Below are positions 33,824 through 48,000 of a stretch of 64,000 nt of DNA, in pieces. Source of the DNA: Batillaria attramentaria (taxonomy: Eukaryota > Mollusca > Gastropoda > Batillariidae); contig JACVVK020000497.1 of assembly GCA_018292915.2 (NCBI GenBank), positions 17,501-81,500 on the forward strand, written 5' to 3'. Position 1 is the stretch's first letter. Each line of letters begins with the position of its first letter. The notes below the pieces were generated by a model. The model had not been told where the DNA came from. It made no database searches and was given only the letters and a program-made list of their open reading frames with translations. Position numbers and translations under genes: made by a program.

Positions 33824-35520
33824 TTTTCACAATGAGGTGCCCCCGATTACGGAAAATACACCACACGAGTTTGTTGATTTCGACCGTAAAACTGCGAGTT
33901 TTAACGAGCAGTTTTACGGTCGAAATCAACAAACGAGTGTGGTGTATTTTACGTAATCGGGGGCACCGAATTGGGAAAATTATTTATACCACGTCCCTAC
34001 CTGCATTTCAAGTCTTTGATTTGAAAGCTGACATCGTCAATCCAAATGCTTCACGCGACATCACTGACTGAGGTGCTTTACCTCGCTTTGTCCATAGGCT
34101 TTGAGAAGTCAGCTTTTCCGTTTCGAAGCCTCCGTCTTAGTAGAGAACTGGAACTAGGCTTACGCTTGTCACAAACACGACCGCTTGTTGATAACACGCA
34201 GCAAAAGATCAACAATTCCACGTCAAGCGACTGGCAAAGCTCCTTCGTCCCCATTTCCGTACGAAGTCGAACTACGTCATGTCGTGACGTACATTATTCT
34301 TTAGTCCCTTTTCGCGTCATATTGTGACGCAAATCCTTTCACCAGAACACACTGCTGGAACACTGCTAGGGGTAATACCTGTTCACTCTTTACGGCGATG
34401 TCACACTGAAAACAAAGTTTCCCTGCTACGGCCAAGACATTCCTACATTACTAGACACCCTTTTCTTGTATGTAGAACTTCAATGCGTATGAAATACCTC
34501 TGGATGGGGTTTCTGAGTAAAGTCAATGTCTCTTTTCCTTAAACATACATGTTGACTGAGTGGATACGCGAAGGTGTCACTTGACACTCCGCGCGGCGGC
34601 TTTCATTGGTTGAAACACAAAACATGTTTTCGGATTTTAGGGCAGGCTCTAAAACTGAAAACACGATCGAAACAGTGTTGTGAAAACATTCTTGTGAAGT
34701 ATGTCACACGACAAAACACACTGTTTCGCAGCGAAACATCTGAAAACAATGTTTTCAAGTGTTTTTGCCCTCTCGTGTGACATGGCCTTTAGGTACAGCC
34801 ATAAAATACACGCGTGGTTGTCATGGGTACAATGTTTATGCCACATGTGGTGAATTATGGATTTTATACCATGACTTGTAATAGTGGTAGAGTGGTATAA
34901 ATATATATATATATAGCAAATACCACTTCACCGTCAAATTAATCTATGACCTTACCTTTCTTATCAACTGAATCTTTGCTTCTCAAGGCTTTCTGTGTCA
35001 ACTTGTAGTCACGTTCAGCCTCTGGGAATCATAAAATTTCATTAGTGTCATTATCTCATGTACTTTCCTTTTACAATGTCCAAATATTAAAAGGAAAGAA
35101 AACCTGAATCCAAACGCATTGTAAACAATTTCAAAGAAAAGAAGACACAAATTAATCCCGTTTTATCACTTAAAAAAAAAAAAAAAAAAATAGATGTCAA
35201 CTTGTACACACAGACACTGAAAGACGGATGGTTTAATTTTTGCGTTGCATGATCAGATTTAGAGTACCTTTGAGACGTGCTTGTATTTTTTCCAGCTCTT
35301 TGGCGTGTGAGGATTTCAGCCTGGCCATGTCCCGTTTGACGCTGTCCTTGGCGTCCGACAAGCGAGACACCTCCACTCTGCTGTCCTTCAGCTCTGTGTA
35401 CAGGTTGTCTTTCTCCTGCTGCAGCAGGGCCATCTCTTGCGACTTCACGCCCATCTCCTCCACCAGCTGCACAACAAAACATATCGCTGTATCACGGGCA
35501 GGGTCGCTCCTGCTTTCCTC

Positions 35521-35583
<63 letters not shown>

Positions 35584-38500
35584 TCAAGTCTTGCTAAGTT
35601 CATTCAAAACGGTAAAATTGTACAATTTGTCCGTTTAAGGCAGACAATGTACATGATGGCCGGAATGATGGTGTATATATATGTATAATGGATGTATAAT
35701 GGATTGAAATTAATATGCTTGTTGATTTAGTTGTGATTTCTTTAGCTGCAGTTTGTATAGTGCTGTACTTTATCATGTCCTTTGTATTCCTCCATACCCC
35801 AAACAGGGAGAAATGATTAAAATCTACACGGATTAGGATTAGGATTTAATAGCAATTCAGTCTCTGTTAATCTAAATGTGTATATACAGACAAATTACTG
35901 ATGTATGCTATAATGTATGATGACAAAGCTGTGATCTTATCCATGCCATTTGGCACTGGCTTCACTAACGCATACTTTAGTATTCGTAACACAGTTTCTG
36001 TCTTTCATATTCTTATTTTATTTTTTTTAGTTGTTCTGTCTGTTGAATTTTCTTTGACTATTACAAGAACTTGAAGAAGACAAACCTTGACTCTCTCCTC
36101 TTCCAACTCTCTGATGCGTTTCTCTCTCAGCTTCATCTTCTTGGCCATGGCGTCTTGCGCTGCTCGTGACTCTTCCAACGCCACAGTCTTCGTCTCGACC
36201 TGCCTCATCAGTCGCTCTCGCTCCTCTCGCATGTTATCGCTGGTCCTGTCAACAAATACGTCCATGTTTATTTCTGTGATACTGAAATATGGTTCTTACC
36301 AGTTCTCTTACTTACCTATTTACTAGTGCTTTTTATTTTTTAACTCCTGGATGTCAAAGCCTAATTTCCGCAATGGGGATTGGTAATGTTTGTCTTATCT
36401 AACAAAAGTGACTGATGGATTGAGTTAGACAGATGGATAATACCTCCGCCCCGCCCCATTTTAATGTGTAGTATTTTAATGACTTTTTTTAAAAGGGTTT
36501 TTGGTTCTTGTTTTTTTGTGTCGTTTTGCTGTTACTGTGTTTTTCTTCTTCTGTTCTTTTGTTGTTACTTTCGTAGTTTGTATTTATTTGGTTTTGCTCT
36601 GGGATTTTTATTGGTCTAGGTTGTAGTAAGTCATTTAAAGTTTTTTTTTTTTTTTAAATCTTCATGTTGATGCTCTATTTTTTGTCTTTTCTTTAAATGT
36701 TGGCTTGTTTGTTTTTCTTTCTGCCTTACCTAGAGTTGACCTCCATTAGGTGCGTGATGCTGCTTGTTTTCCTTTCTGCCTTACCTAGAGTTGACCTCCA
36801 TTAGGTGCGTAATGCTGTTTGTTTTTCTTTCTGCCTTACCTAGAGTTGACCTCCATTAGGTGCGTGATGCTGCTTGTTTTTCTTTCTGCCTTACCTAGAG
36901 TTGACCTCCATTAGGTGCGTAATGCTGTTTGTTTTTCTTTCTGCCTTACCTAGAGTTGACCTCCATTAGGTGCGTGATGCTGCTTGTTTTTCTTTCTGCC
37001 TTACCTAGAGTTGACCTCCATTAGGTGCGTAATGCTGTTTGTTTTTCTTTCTGCCTTACCTAGAGTTGACCTCCATTAGGTGCGTAATGCTGTTTGTTTT
37101 TCTTTCTGCCTTACCTAGAGTTGACCTCCATTAGGTGCGTGATGCTGTTTGTTTTTCTTTCTGCCTTACCTAGAGTTGACCTCCATTAGGTGCGTAATGC
37201 TGTTTGTTTTCCTTTCTGCCTTACCTAGAGTTGACCTCCATTAGGTGCGTGATGCTGTTTGTTTTTCTTTCTGCCTTACCTAGAGTTGACCTCCATTAGG
37301 TGCGTAATGCTGTTTGTTTTTCTTTCTGCCTTACCTAGAGTTGACCTCCATTAGGTGCGTGATGCTGTTTGTTTTTCTTTCTGCCTTACCTAGAGTTGAC
37401 CTCCATTAGGTGCGTAATGCTGTTTGTTTTTCTTTCTGCCTTACCTAGAGTTGACCTCCATTAGGTGCGTGATGCTGTTTGTTTTTCTTTCTGCCTTACC
37501 TAGAGTTGACCTCCATTAGGTGCGTGATGCTGTTTGTTTTTCTTTCTGCCTTACCTAGAGTTGACCTCCATTAGGTGCGTAATGCTGTTTGTTTTTCTTT
37601 CTGCCTTACCTAGAGTTGACCTCCATTAGGTGCGTAATGCTGTTTGTTTTCCTTTCTGCCTTACCTAGAGTTGACCTCCATTAGGTGCGTAATGCTGTTT
37701 GTTTTCCATTCTGCCTTACCTAGAGTTGACCTCCATTAGGTGCGTAATGCTGTTTGTTTTCCTTTCTGCCTTACCTAGAGTTGACCTCCATTAGGTGCGT
37801 AATGCTGTTTGTTTTCCTTTCTGCCTTACCTAGAGTTGACCTCCATTAGGTGCGTAATGCTGTTTGTTTTTCTTTCTGCCTTACCTAGAGTTGACCTCCA
37901 TTAGGTGCGTAATGCTGTTTGTTTTCCTTTCTGCCTTACCTAGAGTTAACCTCCATTAGGTGCGTGATGCTGTTTGTTTTTCTTTCTGCCTTACCTAGAG
38001 TTGACCTCCATTAGGTGCGTAATGCTGTTTGTTTTTCTTTCTGCCTTACCTAGAGTTGACCTCCATTAGGTGCGTAATGCTGTTTGTTTTCCTTTCTGCC
38101 TTACCTAGAGTTGACCTCCATTAGGTGCGTGATGCTGTTTGTTTTCCTTTCTGCCTTACCTAGAGTTGACCTCCATTAGGTGCGTAATGCTGTTTGTTTT
38201 CCTTTCTGCCTTACCTAGAGTTGACCTCCATTAGGTGCGTAATGCTGTTTGTTTTTCTTTCTGCCTTACCTAGAGTTAACCTCCATTAGGTGCGTAATGC
38301 TGTTTGTTTTTCTTTCTGCCTTACCTAGAGTTGACCTCCATTAGGTGCGTGATGCTGTTTGTTTTTCTTTCTGCCTTACCTAGAGTTAACCTCCATTAGG
38401 TGCGTGATGCTGTTTGTTTTCCTTTCTGCCTTACCTAGAGTTGACCTCCATTAGGTGCGTGATGCTGTTTGTTTTCCTTTCTGCCTTACCTAGAGTTGAC

Positions 38501-41500
38501 CTCCATTAGGTGCGTGATGCTGTTTGTTTTTCTGCCTTACCTAGAGTTGACCTCCATTAGGTGCGTAATGCTGTTTGTTTTTCTTTCTGCCTTACCTAGA
38601 GTTGACCTCCATTAGGTGCGTGATGCTGTTTGTTTTTCTTTCTGCCTTACCTAGAGTTGACCTCCATTAGGTGCGTGATGCTGTTTGTTTTCCTTTCTGC
38701 CTTACCTAGAGTTGACCTCCATTAGGTGCGTAATGCTGTTTGTTTTTCTTTCTGCCTTACCTAGAGTTAACCTCCATTAGGTGCGTAATGCTGTTTGTTT
38801 TCCTTTCTGCCTTACCTAGAGTTGACCTCCATTAGGTGCGTAATGCTGTTTGTTTTCCTTTCTGCCTTACCTAGAGTTGACCTCCATTAGGTGCGTAATG
38901 CTGTTTGTTTTTCTTTCTGCCTTACCTAGAGTTGACCTCCATTAGGTGCGTGATGCTGTTTGTTTTTCTTTCTGCCTTACCTAGAGTTGACCTCCATTAG
39001 GTGCGTGATGCTGTTTGTTTTTCTTTCTGCCTTACCTAGAGTTGACCTCCATTAGGTGCGTAATGCTGTTTGTTTTTCTTTCTGCCTTACCTAGAGTTGA
39101 CCTCCATTAGGTGCGTAATGCTGTTTGTTTTTCTTTCTGCCTTACCTAGAGTTGACCTCCATTAGGTGCGTGATGCTGTTTGTTTTTCTTTCTGCCTTAC
39201 CTAGAGTTAACCTCCATTAGGTGCGTGAAGCTGTTTGTTTTCCTTTCTGCCTTACCTAGAGTTGACCTCCATTAGGTGCGTGATGCTGTTTGTTTTCCTT
39301 TCTGCCTTACCTAGAGTTGACCTCCATTAGGTGCGTAATGCTGTTTGTTTTTCTTTCTGCCTTACCTAGAGTTGACCTCCATTAGGTGCGTGATGCTGTT
39401 TGTTTTCCTTTCTGCCTTACCTAGAGTTGACCTCCATTAGGTGCGTAATGCTGTTTGTTTTTCTTTCTGCCTTACCTAGAGTTAACCTCCATTAGGTGCG
39501 TGATGCTGTTTGTTTTCCTTTCTGCCTTACCTAGAGTTGACCTCCATTAGGTGCGTAATGCTGTTTGTTTTTCTTTCTGCCTTACCTAGAGTTGACCTCC
39601 ATTAGGTGCGTGATGCTGTTTGTTTTCCTTTCTGCCTTACCTAGAGTTGACCTCCATTAGGTGCGTGATGCTGTTTGTTTTCCTTTCTGCCTTACCTAGA
39701 GTTGACCTCCATTAGGTGCGTAATGCTGTTTGTTTTTCTTTCTGCCTTACCTAGAGTTGACCTCCATTAGGTGCGTAATGCTGTTTGTTTTTCTTTCTGC
39801 CTTACCTAGAGTTGACCTCCATTAGGTGCGTGATGCTGTTTGTTTTTCTTTCTGCCTTACCTAGAGTTGACCTCCATTAGGTGCGTAATGCTGTTTGTTT
39901 TCCTTTCTGCCTTACCTAGAGTTGACCTCCATTAGGTGCGTAATGCTGTTTGTTTTTCTTTCTGCCTTACCTAGAGTTGACCTCCATTAGGTGCGTAATG
40001 CTGTTTGTTTTTCTTTCTGCCTTACCTAGAGTTGACCTCCATTAGGTGCGTAATGCTGTTTGTTTTTCTTTCTGCCTTACCTAGAGTTGACCTCCATTAG
40101 GTGCGTAATGCTGTTTGTTTTTCTTTCTGCCTTACCTAGAGTTGACCTCCATTAGGTGCGTGATGCTGTTTGTTTTTCTTTCTGCCTTACCTAGAGTTGA
40201 CCTCCATTAGGTGCGTAATGCTGTTTGTTTTCCTTTCTGCCTTACCTAGAGTTGACCTCCATTAGGTGCGTAATGCTGTTTGTTTTTCTTTCTGCCTTAC
40301 CTAGAGTTAACCTCCATTAGGTGCGTAATGCTGTTTGTTTTTCTTTCTGCCTTACCTAGAGTTGACCTCCATTAGGTGCGTAATGCTGTTTGTTTTTCTT
40401 TCTGCCTTACCTAGAGTTGACCTCCATTAGGTGCGTAATGCTGTTTGTTTTTCTTTCTGCCTTACCTAGAGTTGACCTCCATTAGGTGCGTGATGCTGTT
40501 TGTTTTTCTTTCTGCCTTACCTAGAGTTGACCTCCATTAGGTGCGTAATGCTGTTTGTTTTTCTTTCTGCCTTACCTAGAGTTGACCTCCATTAGGTGCG
40601 TAATGCTGTTTGTTTTTCTTTCTGCCTTACCTAGAGTTGACCTCCATTAGGTGCGTAATGCTGTTTGTTTTTCTTTCTGCCTTACCTAGAGTTGACCTCC
40701 ATTAGGTGCGTGATGCTGTTTGTTTTTCTTTCTGCCTTACCTAGAGTTGACCTCCATTAGGTGCGTGATGCTGTTTGTTTTTCTTTCTGCCTTACCTAGA
40801 GTTAACCTCCATTAGGTGCGTGATGCTGTTTGTTTTCCTTTCTGCCTTACCTAGAGTTGACCTCCATTAGGTGCGTAATGCTGTTTGTTTTTCTTTCTGC
40901 CTTACCTAGAGTTGACCTCCATTAGGTGCGTGATGCTGTTTGTTTTCCTTTCTGCCTTACCTAGAGTTGACCTCCATTAGGTGCGTGATGCTGTTTGTTT
41001 TCCTTTCTGCGTTACCTAGAGTTGACCTCCATTAGGTGCGTAATGCTGTTTGTTTTTCTTTCTGCCTTACCTAGAGTTGACCTCCATTAGGTGCGTGATG
41101 CTGTTTGTTTTCCTTTCTGCCTTACCTAGAGTTGACCTCCATTAGGTGCGTGATGCTGTTTGTTTTTCTTTCTGCCTTACCTAGAGTTGACCTCCATTAG
41201 GTGCGTGATGCTGTTTGTTTTCCTTTCTGCCTTACCTAGAGTTGACCTCCATTAGGTGCGTGATGCTGTTTGTTTTTCTTTCTGCCTTACCTAGAGTTGA
41301 CCTCCATTAGGTGCGTAATGCTGTTTGTTTTCCTTTCTGCCTTACCTAGAGTTGACCTCCATTAGGTGCGTAATGCTGTTTGTTTTCCTTTCTGCCTTAC
41401 CTAGAGTTAACCTCCATTAGGTGCGTAATGCTGTTTGACTGTTGTTGAACAGTCGACAAGATTTTCTCTTTCTCCTCCAGCTGCATGGTTGCTCGCTCCA

Positions 41501-44500
41501 CCGATGACCTCAGCTGCGAGACTTCCTCTGACTTCTCCTCCACCAGGCGGCGATAGTGGTCGCGCTCCTGGCGGAGACGTTCGCACTCGCCGCGTTGGTC
41601 CTCTAGCTGCTGGTGGATGTGTTGCTTCTCCGAGCGAGTGTTGTCCCCTTGTGCTTGAACTGACTGAAAGTGTGAGAAACAAAAATAAAACGTCACTTTC
41701 TCTGTTTTCTTCATCCGAGAGCCAGGTCATTTCACTGTAACAAGCTTCTGTAGACAGTGAAATTGACTACATCTGGGGTAAGAATAAAAACATTCTATTG
41801 TGGGGACAGCCACAAAAATGCACAAAGCATGATTTCATTCATACAGCTGAGGAATAAAAACTTTTTGTTGTTGTTGCTCATAGCTACAAAGCTCAAAGGA
41901 GTGCAGGTGTGACCTATTCTAAGCAAAGAAAAAAATACTCAACAAACGAACCCCCCCCCCCCCCCACCACTAAGACCCCAAAAATAAAACCAAACCAAAA
42001 CAACAACAAAAAACCCAACCAACCAACCAAACAAACAAACAAAGACAAACAACACCTCCTGGATGTACCTGCCCTCTGATCCACCGTTTTAATGCTGAAT
42101 ATCTAAATTCTAATAGGGTTCATGTAACTGTGAGGGTATTAGGTATGACTTATACAACAACCACCCCTAAAACCCAAACAAAACACTTAACGTGTCGTTC
42201 AAGGATGTCACATACACTGCAAAAGACAAAACAGCAACGACAAACAAAATGAGAGCACTACCTGTAAATCAAGCCTCATGTCACCGAGCTGCTGTCGAAG
42301 AGAATCCTCCTCCATTCGGGCACGCTCCAGGTCGACGGTAAGTTTGGCAATTTTCTCGTTGGCAGTAGTGAGCTGGGATGACAGGCTTGTTATCTGTTCC
42401 ACGTAACGGTCACGCTCTTGCTTCTCTGCACTGGCAACCTGAAGGTCAAGGCTGACTGATTATGTTGTGTGCATAAAGTTTGCTACGCCTACCCACACAA
42501 AGAACGCTATGTTAGAAACTGGTTTCCGTGGTGCAGTGGGTAGCACCTTGAACTACAGGTCGGGAGACCTGGGTTCGAATCTCAGTGAAGGCAAGCACTG
42601 AAGCAGGATTTTTCCCACCTAGGCCGGCTCCTACCCAGAGCAGGTGTGTCACGGGCTAAATGAGGCGGGCACTGCCACACAGCTGAGACACATCCACTTC
42701 ATAGGCGTGACTCTGAGGATCCTTTCCTTGTTACGTATCATTACACGATGTGGATGACTAAATGGCAGGCTCTGCAGGTGCTGTCGTTCCTGAGCCTGAT
42801 TAATGCCAGAATGTATTACAGGATGCGCCTGTCTGTACTTTTGCAGAATACATGTATCACGCTTCTGCTGATTTCTTGTCTTTTCTTGCTTGTTTTGTCC
42901 TTATACCCAACCTGCGCCAGGGATTAAACTTATAAAGAGTCATCAAAGACAACATCCCATGGCTTCATACTGGACAAAGGCCACAGACTGGTTCATTTTC
43001 AAAATGCCCCTATCATGTTTGCATCATTTTCTTCTTACTCAGGACAAACATCCAAAACTTTCTTTAGGTCAGCCAAGACCTACGTCGTGTAACAGGTTTC
43101 CAAGAATATGAAGTCTTTAGGTCAGCCAAGACCTACGTCGTGTAACAATTCCCAAGAATATGAAGTGCTGACATCCTTACCCTGTCCTGCATCTGGACCG
43201 AAGCCTCCTGTTTGATGACGTCCAGCATGCGTTCCAGTCGCTCCACCTCCTGCTGCTTGTTACCCAGCTTCCCCTCCAGACCCAGCACCTTCACTCTTAG
43301 CTCCTCCTCTCGCTCACGCTGCTTCTGCACGCGCTCTCGCTCCATCTCCACCTCACCCTCCAGCCGTGACACCATCATCTGGGGGGAAGGAAAAGGGAGG
43401 TGAGCGGTAATTCAACAGATAGCGCTTAGGACACTCACCAACCCACTCTGGAAATACACCTAACATGCAGGGTAAGCACAGGATGCGTAACGTCACCGAA
43501 GATTCCCAAATACTAGTCTCCTGAGGTGGCTTTGGCAATCTAAAACATTTCGTTCCGTGCATGGGGATTCGGTGTTCTTACGGTTCTCTTTTCCCTGTCA
43601 ATGTAATTTTACTTTGGGCTGCAACAGGCAAGCGTGACGGTTCTCTGAAAGACGTACTGCAACAGGAAACAATCTGCCTACACGCAATCCCGGCTGGGGC
43701 CAAATATTTATGCTGGCCTTTTTCTCGTTGCCCCATCTTTGTTATCACCCATATGCAGTGAAAAAAGCACGTTAAACCCCCAAACACCCACCCTGCCTAC
43801 TGTTAGGATTGCTCTGGAAATTTCACATTTCTGTGCTGGAGAAGTGATGAATATTGACGATTTTAGGGGCAGCAGAATAGGTTCCTGCGTAACTTACATG
43901 GTAAGCATTGTGTTAATCTGGGAAGGAGCGAATGTTTTCTGCATTCTACCTGAAGGTCTTCCACTTTGGTTTCCATGGCAGCATGGTTGCGAACAGCCTC
44001 ACTCTTCTCAGCCCTGGCCTGGATCAGTTCCCGCTGCACCTCGTCAAGTGATGTTTCTAATGCCTGGCGCTACAGGAAGAAAACAGGACAATGGTGGAAT
44101 GACAGTGGCAGTTGTAAAGACAAAGAAACCCGACAAGTATCACAAAGGTTTCCATCTCACTTACCACACAAGAAATGGCACCGCTAGTTATTTGCAGTTG
44201 CCAATTCTAATATTACTAGGTTTCAGAGAACACAACCTTGTATGGAACAGCTGTGCTTTTGAGTATGACTGTACACTCAAAAAAGTCTTCAAGAAATCAC
44301 TGCTACCATTACCAGGCTATAAGGAGAATTCTGTTTGGGAACAGTTGCACTTGTGACTGCGCCTGTCTGCTCCGACATTTGACTGATGAAAAAAACTCAA
44401 ACGTCCGTATACGACATCCGCTTTGTTTGTTGACTGTCAAGGGTGACAATGTCACTGGCTACTACGTTTTGGCTTCAATCAGCAGAACACAAACCTGTCT

Positions 44501-44997
44501 GTACATGTATTTGTGCATGTCACTATGTGTCGTAGTGGTGTGATGGTAGACATGACCAACACAGCACAGAACGATCGTTGAGCCTCAAAATGGTAGTAAT
44601 GGTAGTAATGGTAGTAATGGTAGCAATGGTAGCAATGGTAGTAATGGTAGCAATGGTAGTAATGGTAGTAATGGTAGTAATGGTAGTAATGGGGTCTTTG
44701 ATGATAAGTGCAGCTTTGACTGTAACACACTGACATCTACTGGCCCAACGAGAACTGCAAAGGCTCAAAGTTGTTCTAGCTGCTTTGGAAATGTTCAGCC
44801 CACCAAATTTGAAAAAATAAATGCAATTTTAAATTCCGAAATTTCAATAGCTGAGCTGACCCTTTGCACCACGTGATTGTAATGTGTTTATGTCCAGTGT
44901 GTGAGAGAATGCGTGTGATTCACGTGAGCGTGCGTGTTGGGTTCAGTTCGCGGCGCTTTGAGCCGATTCAGGAAATTGGGTAAAGCGCCTATACAAT

Positions 44998-45029
<32 letters not shown>

Positions 45030-48000
45030 GTCAGCCAGGCCAGCACAGTGGTGGCAGATGCTGCACCTCTCCACTTGTTTGTGTACTGCCGGCCTGAGTG
45101 ATTGTAACTGTGCGTGTCTAAGTCAGTAAGTGGTATGACTGTAAACACCACCAGAACAGCTCCGAACGCTTTACGCACCTAAATATGTCTGAAAATGGGC
45201 CTTTGGTAACATCAAAACACACAACGAGACAGAGAGAAATGCAAGAGAAGAATCCAGATGAGGCTTACCCGTTCTTGCCACCTGGAGCGATCGTCAGAAT
45301 AATCCTGTTTCAGCTGCTTCAGTTTGATCTCCAGTTCCGTGATCGTCTCATTCTTCATCCTACTCTGCTGCTGCTGCTGCTCCCTGTAAAACATGCATCC
45401 CACGTGATGACAGTATGCTGATCCTGATCTGAACTTATAGTTACACATGTTCAGTTTTTATGCTGCACAATGAATAGTGTTTCATTAATATTATTCTCCG
45501 TTTTCATTTATTTCTTGGATGTATATATTTCCCTTTCAGCCTTGGACCTATACTGACACAGCACATGCCTTTTGCTGTACGGCACAGTACGCAGTTTACT
45601 TTCCGATGAGGTGGATTTTTTGGCTTTGTTCTCGTACTGCTTTGTTAATGTTATGCTGTGCAACATTGTTACCTCAGCATTATTTTTCATAATTTTCATT
45701 TCTTCCCTTTTTCTGGTCGCTTGCTGGCATATCAGCCTGTCAATCATGGAGAATTGTTATGTGGTGGTAACCATCTGGCAGCTATTATCAGTTATTGCTG
45801 TTCTGGGAACTGTCCAAGAAGCTGAATTTTGTAGTGTGCTTGTTTTGAATAAATTAGCTCGTTAATAAGTGCAAGCTTAACTTACTCCAAGACTTGCAGT
45901 TGTGCCTGAAGGGTTGAAGCCTGTTTCCTGGCATTGCTGGCTCGTTCGTTGGCTTCCTCCAGTCGTTTTTCGTGTTCTGCAGTCACGTGACTCAACCTGG
46001 ACAGCAGAAATCAGAAGACGATCAGCTGTATAAAACCTGTACTGGGACAAAACTCATATTACAGGGTACTGTTGTTGGTTTTGCCCTTAGGTATGCATGC
46101 AATGAAAGAAGTGCATTGGAAAGAAGAGAGCAGCTAAGCCTCAACAACTAGCGCTAATCTGCACAGACAAAGATCCCAAAAAGATGTTGGCATAGGGTTA
46201 GAAAGAGAAAGATGCAGATTTTGACTGTCTCTTACTTTTGAACAGCATCTTCTGTTTCAGCTCTGAGTCTGAAATACAAAAGCGTATGACTAAGAATTGA
46301 AACAGGAATGTCTTATTTATTTTCAACTCTGATGACCCTGTCAATTAAAATGAGTTCAGCTGCAATGGCAAACACATGACCTTGAACAGCATATATACTT
46401 GCTATACTGTTTATTTTACACCTATATAATTATACGACATACCTACCGTAGTATCAACTATTTTGTTAGTAGGGAAAATACAAACAGTAGTTAACGATGT
46501 TGTGACTGAAACATTCATTAATTTCAATGGCGTTTCCAGTCAACCAACATGTGCTTATGTCTCACCTGTCCTGGTGATACTTCTCCGCAGTCTGCTCTTT
46601 CTCTAAAGTTTTCTTCTTTAGTTCCTCTAACTCATGCTCAACCTGTCCACACAAAAAATCCAGAACATAAGACTCACAAAACATCCCTGGGGGAAGCAGC
46701 ACAAATTTACCGAAAGGGACCATAATGTACTTAAATAAATTTTAAAAAAAAAACAGAGAAGCAGCTTGCAGGGATAAAGCCTCCGTCATCATAGTACTGG
46801 CCACCTGCAGAACAGAGGCGTGCAGAAGCAGTGGTCAACAAACAACAGTACAGGGTGTGACAGAGTCTTAGTGAAGCGTGCGAACATTACAACAGTACAG
46901 GGTGTGACAGAGTCTTACTCTTAGTGAAGCGTGCGAACATTACAACAGTACAGGGTGTGACAGAGTCTTAGTGAAGCATGCGAACATTACAACAGTACAG
47001 GGTGTGACAGTCTTAGTGAAGCGTGCGAACATTACAACAGTCTAGAAGATGACACTGGGCAGGGATAAAGCCTCCGTCATCATAGTACTGGCCACCTGCA
47101 GAACAGAGGCGTGCAGAAGCAGTGGTCAACAAACAACAGTACAGGGTGTGACAGAGTCTTAGTGAAGCGTGCGAACATTACAACAGTACAGGGTGTGACA
47201 GAGTCTTAGTGAAGCGTGCGAACATTACAACAGTACAGGGTGTGACAGAGTCTTAGTGAAGCGTGCGAACATTACAACAGTACAGGGTGTGACAGAGTCT
47301 TAGTGAAGCGTGCGAACATTACAACAGTACAGGGTGTGACAGAGTCTTAGTGAAGCGTGCGAACATTACAACAGTACAGGGTGTGACAGAGTCTTAGTGA
47401 AGCGTGCGAACATTACAACAGTACAGGGTGTGACAGAGTCTTAGTGAAGCGTGCGAACATTACAACAGTACAGGGTGTGACAGAGTCTTAGTGAAGCGTG
47501 CGAACATTACAACAGTACAGGGTGTGACAGAGTCTTAGTGAAGCATGCGAACATTACAACAGTCTAAAAGATGACACTGGGCAGGGGAGGAGCAACACTG
47601 TAACAGCTTTTCTGAGTGCAGAGATACGATCTTCAACTCAACTGCATCAACAACTATTGCAGGCATGCCTACCCCACAATTACCATTTCTGGGACACAAA
47701 ACTTGAAAATCCATAACACAGCATAACTTTCAGGCACACCCCAAGATTACAAGTATATAGATCTACCAAGCTTCAGACACAAAATTTAATCACCATGTTG
47801 GCTCACCTGCGTAAGATTACACTCTGTACAAATATATCCTAAATAACTTAGTCAGATGCATTTTCCAGGACAAATACGGTTAGTCCGTAACGGTAGGCAT
47901 GCCTGCTGTGCATACAAAAAAACTGACCTGCGAAAGTTTATACTGCCTTGACTCTATCTCCCTGTCCGCTTCCTGCAGACATTTTTCGAGGATGAGAGCG

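Noticed and set aside
33609..33932. Matching plus and minus ORFs at 33.6-34.0 kb
   Set aside because: Both strands encode similar peptides because the segment is a palindrome.
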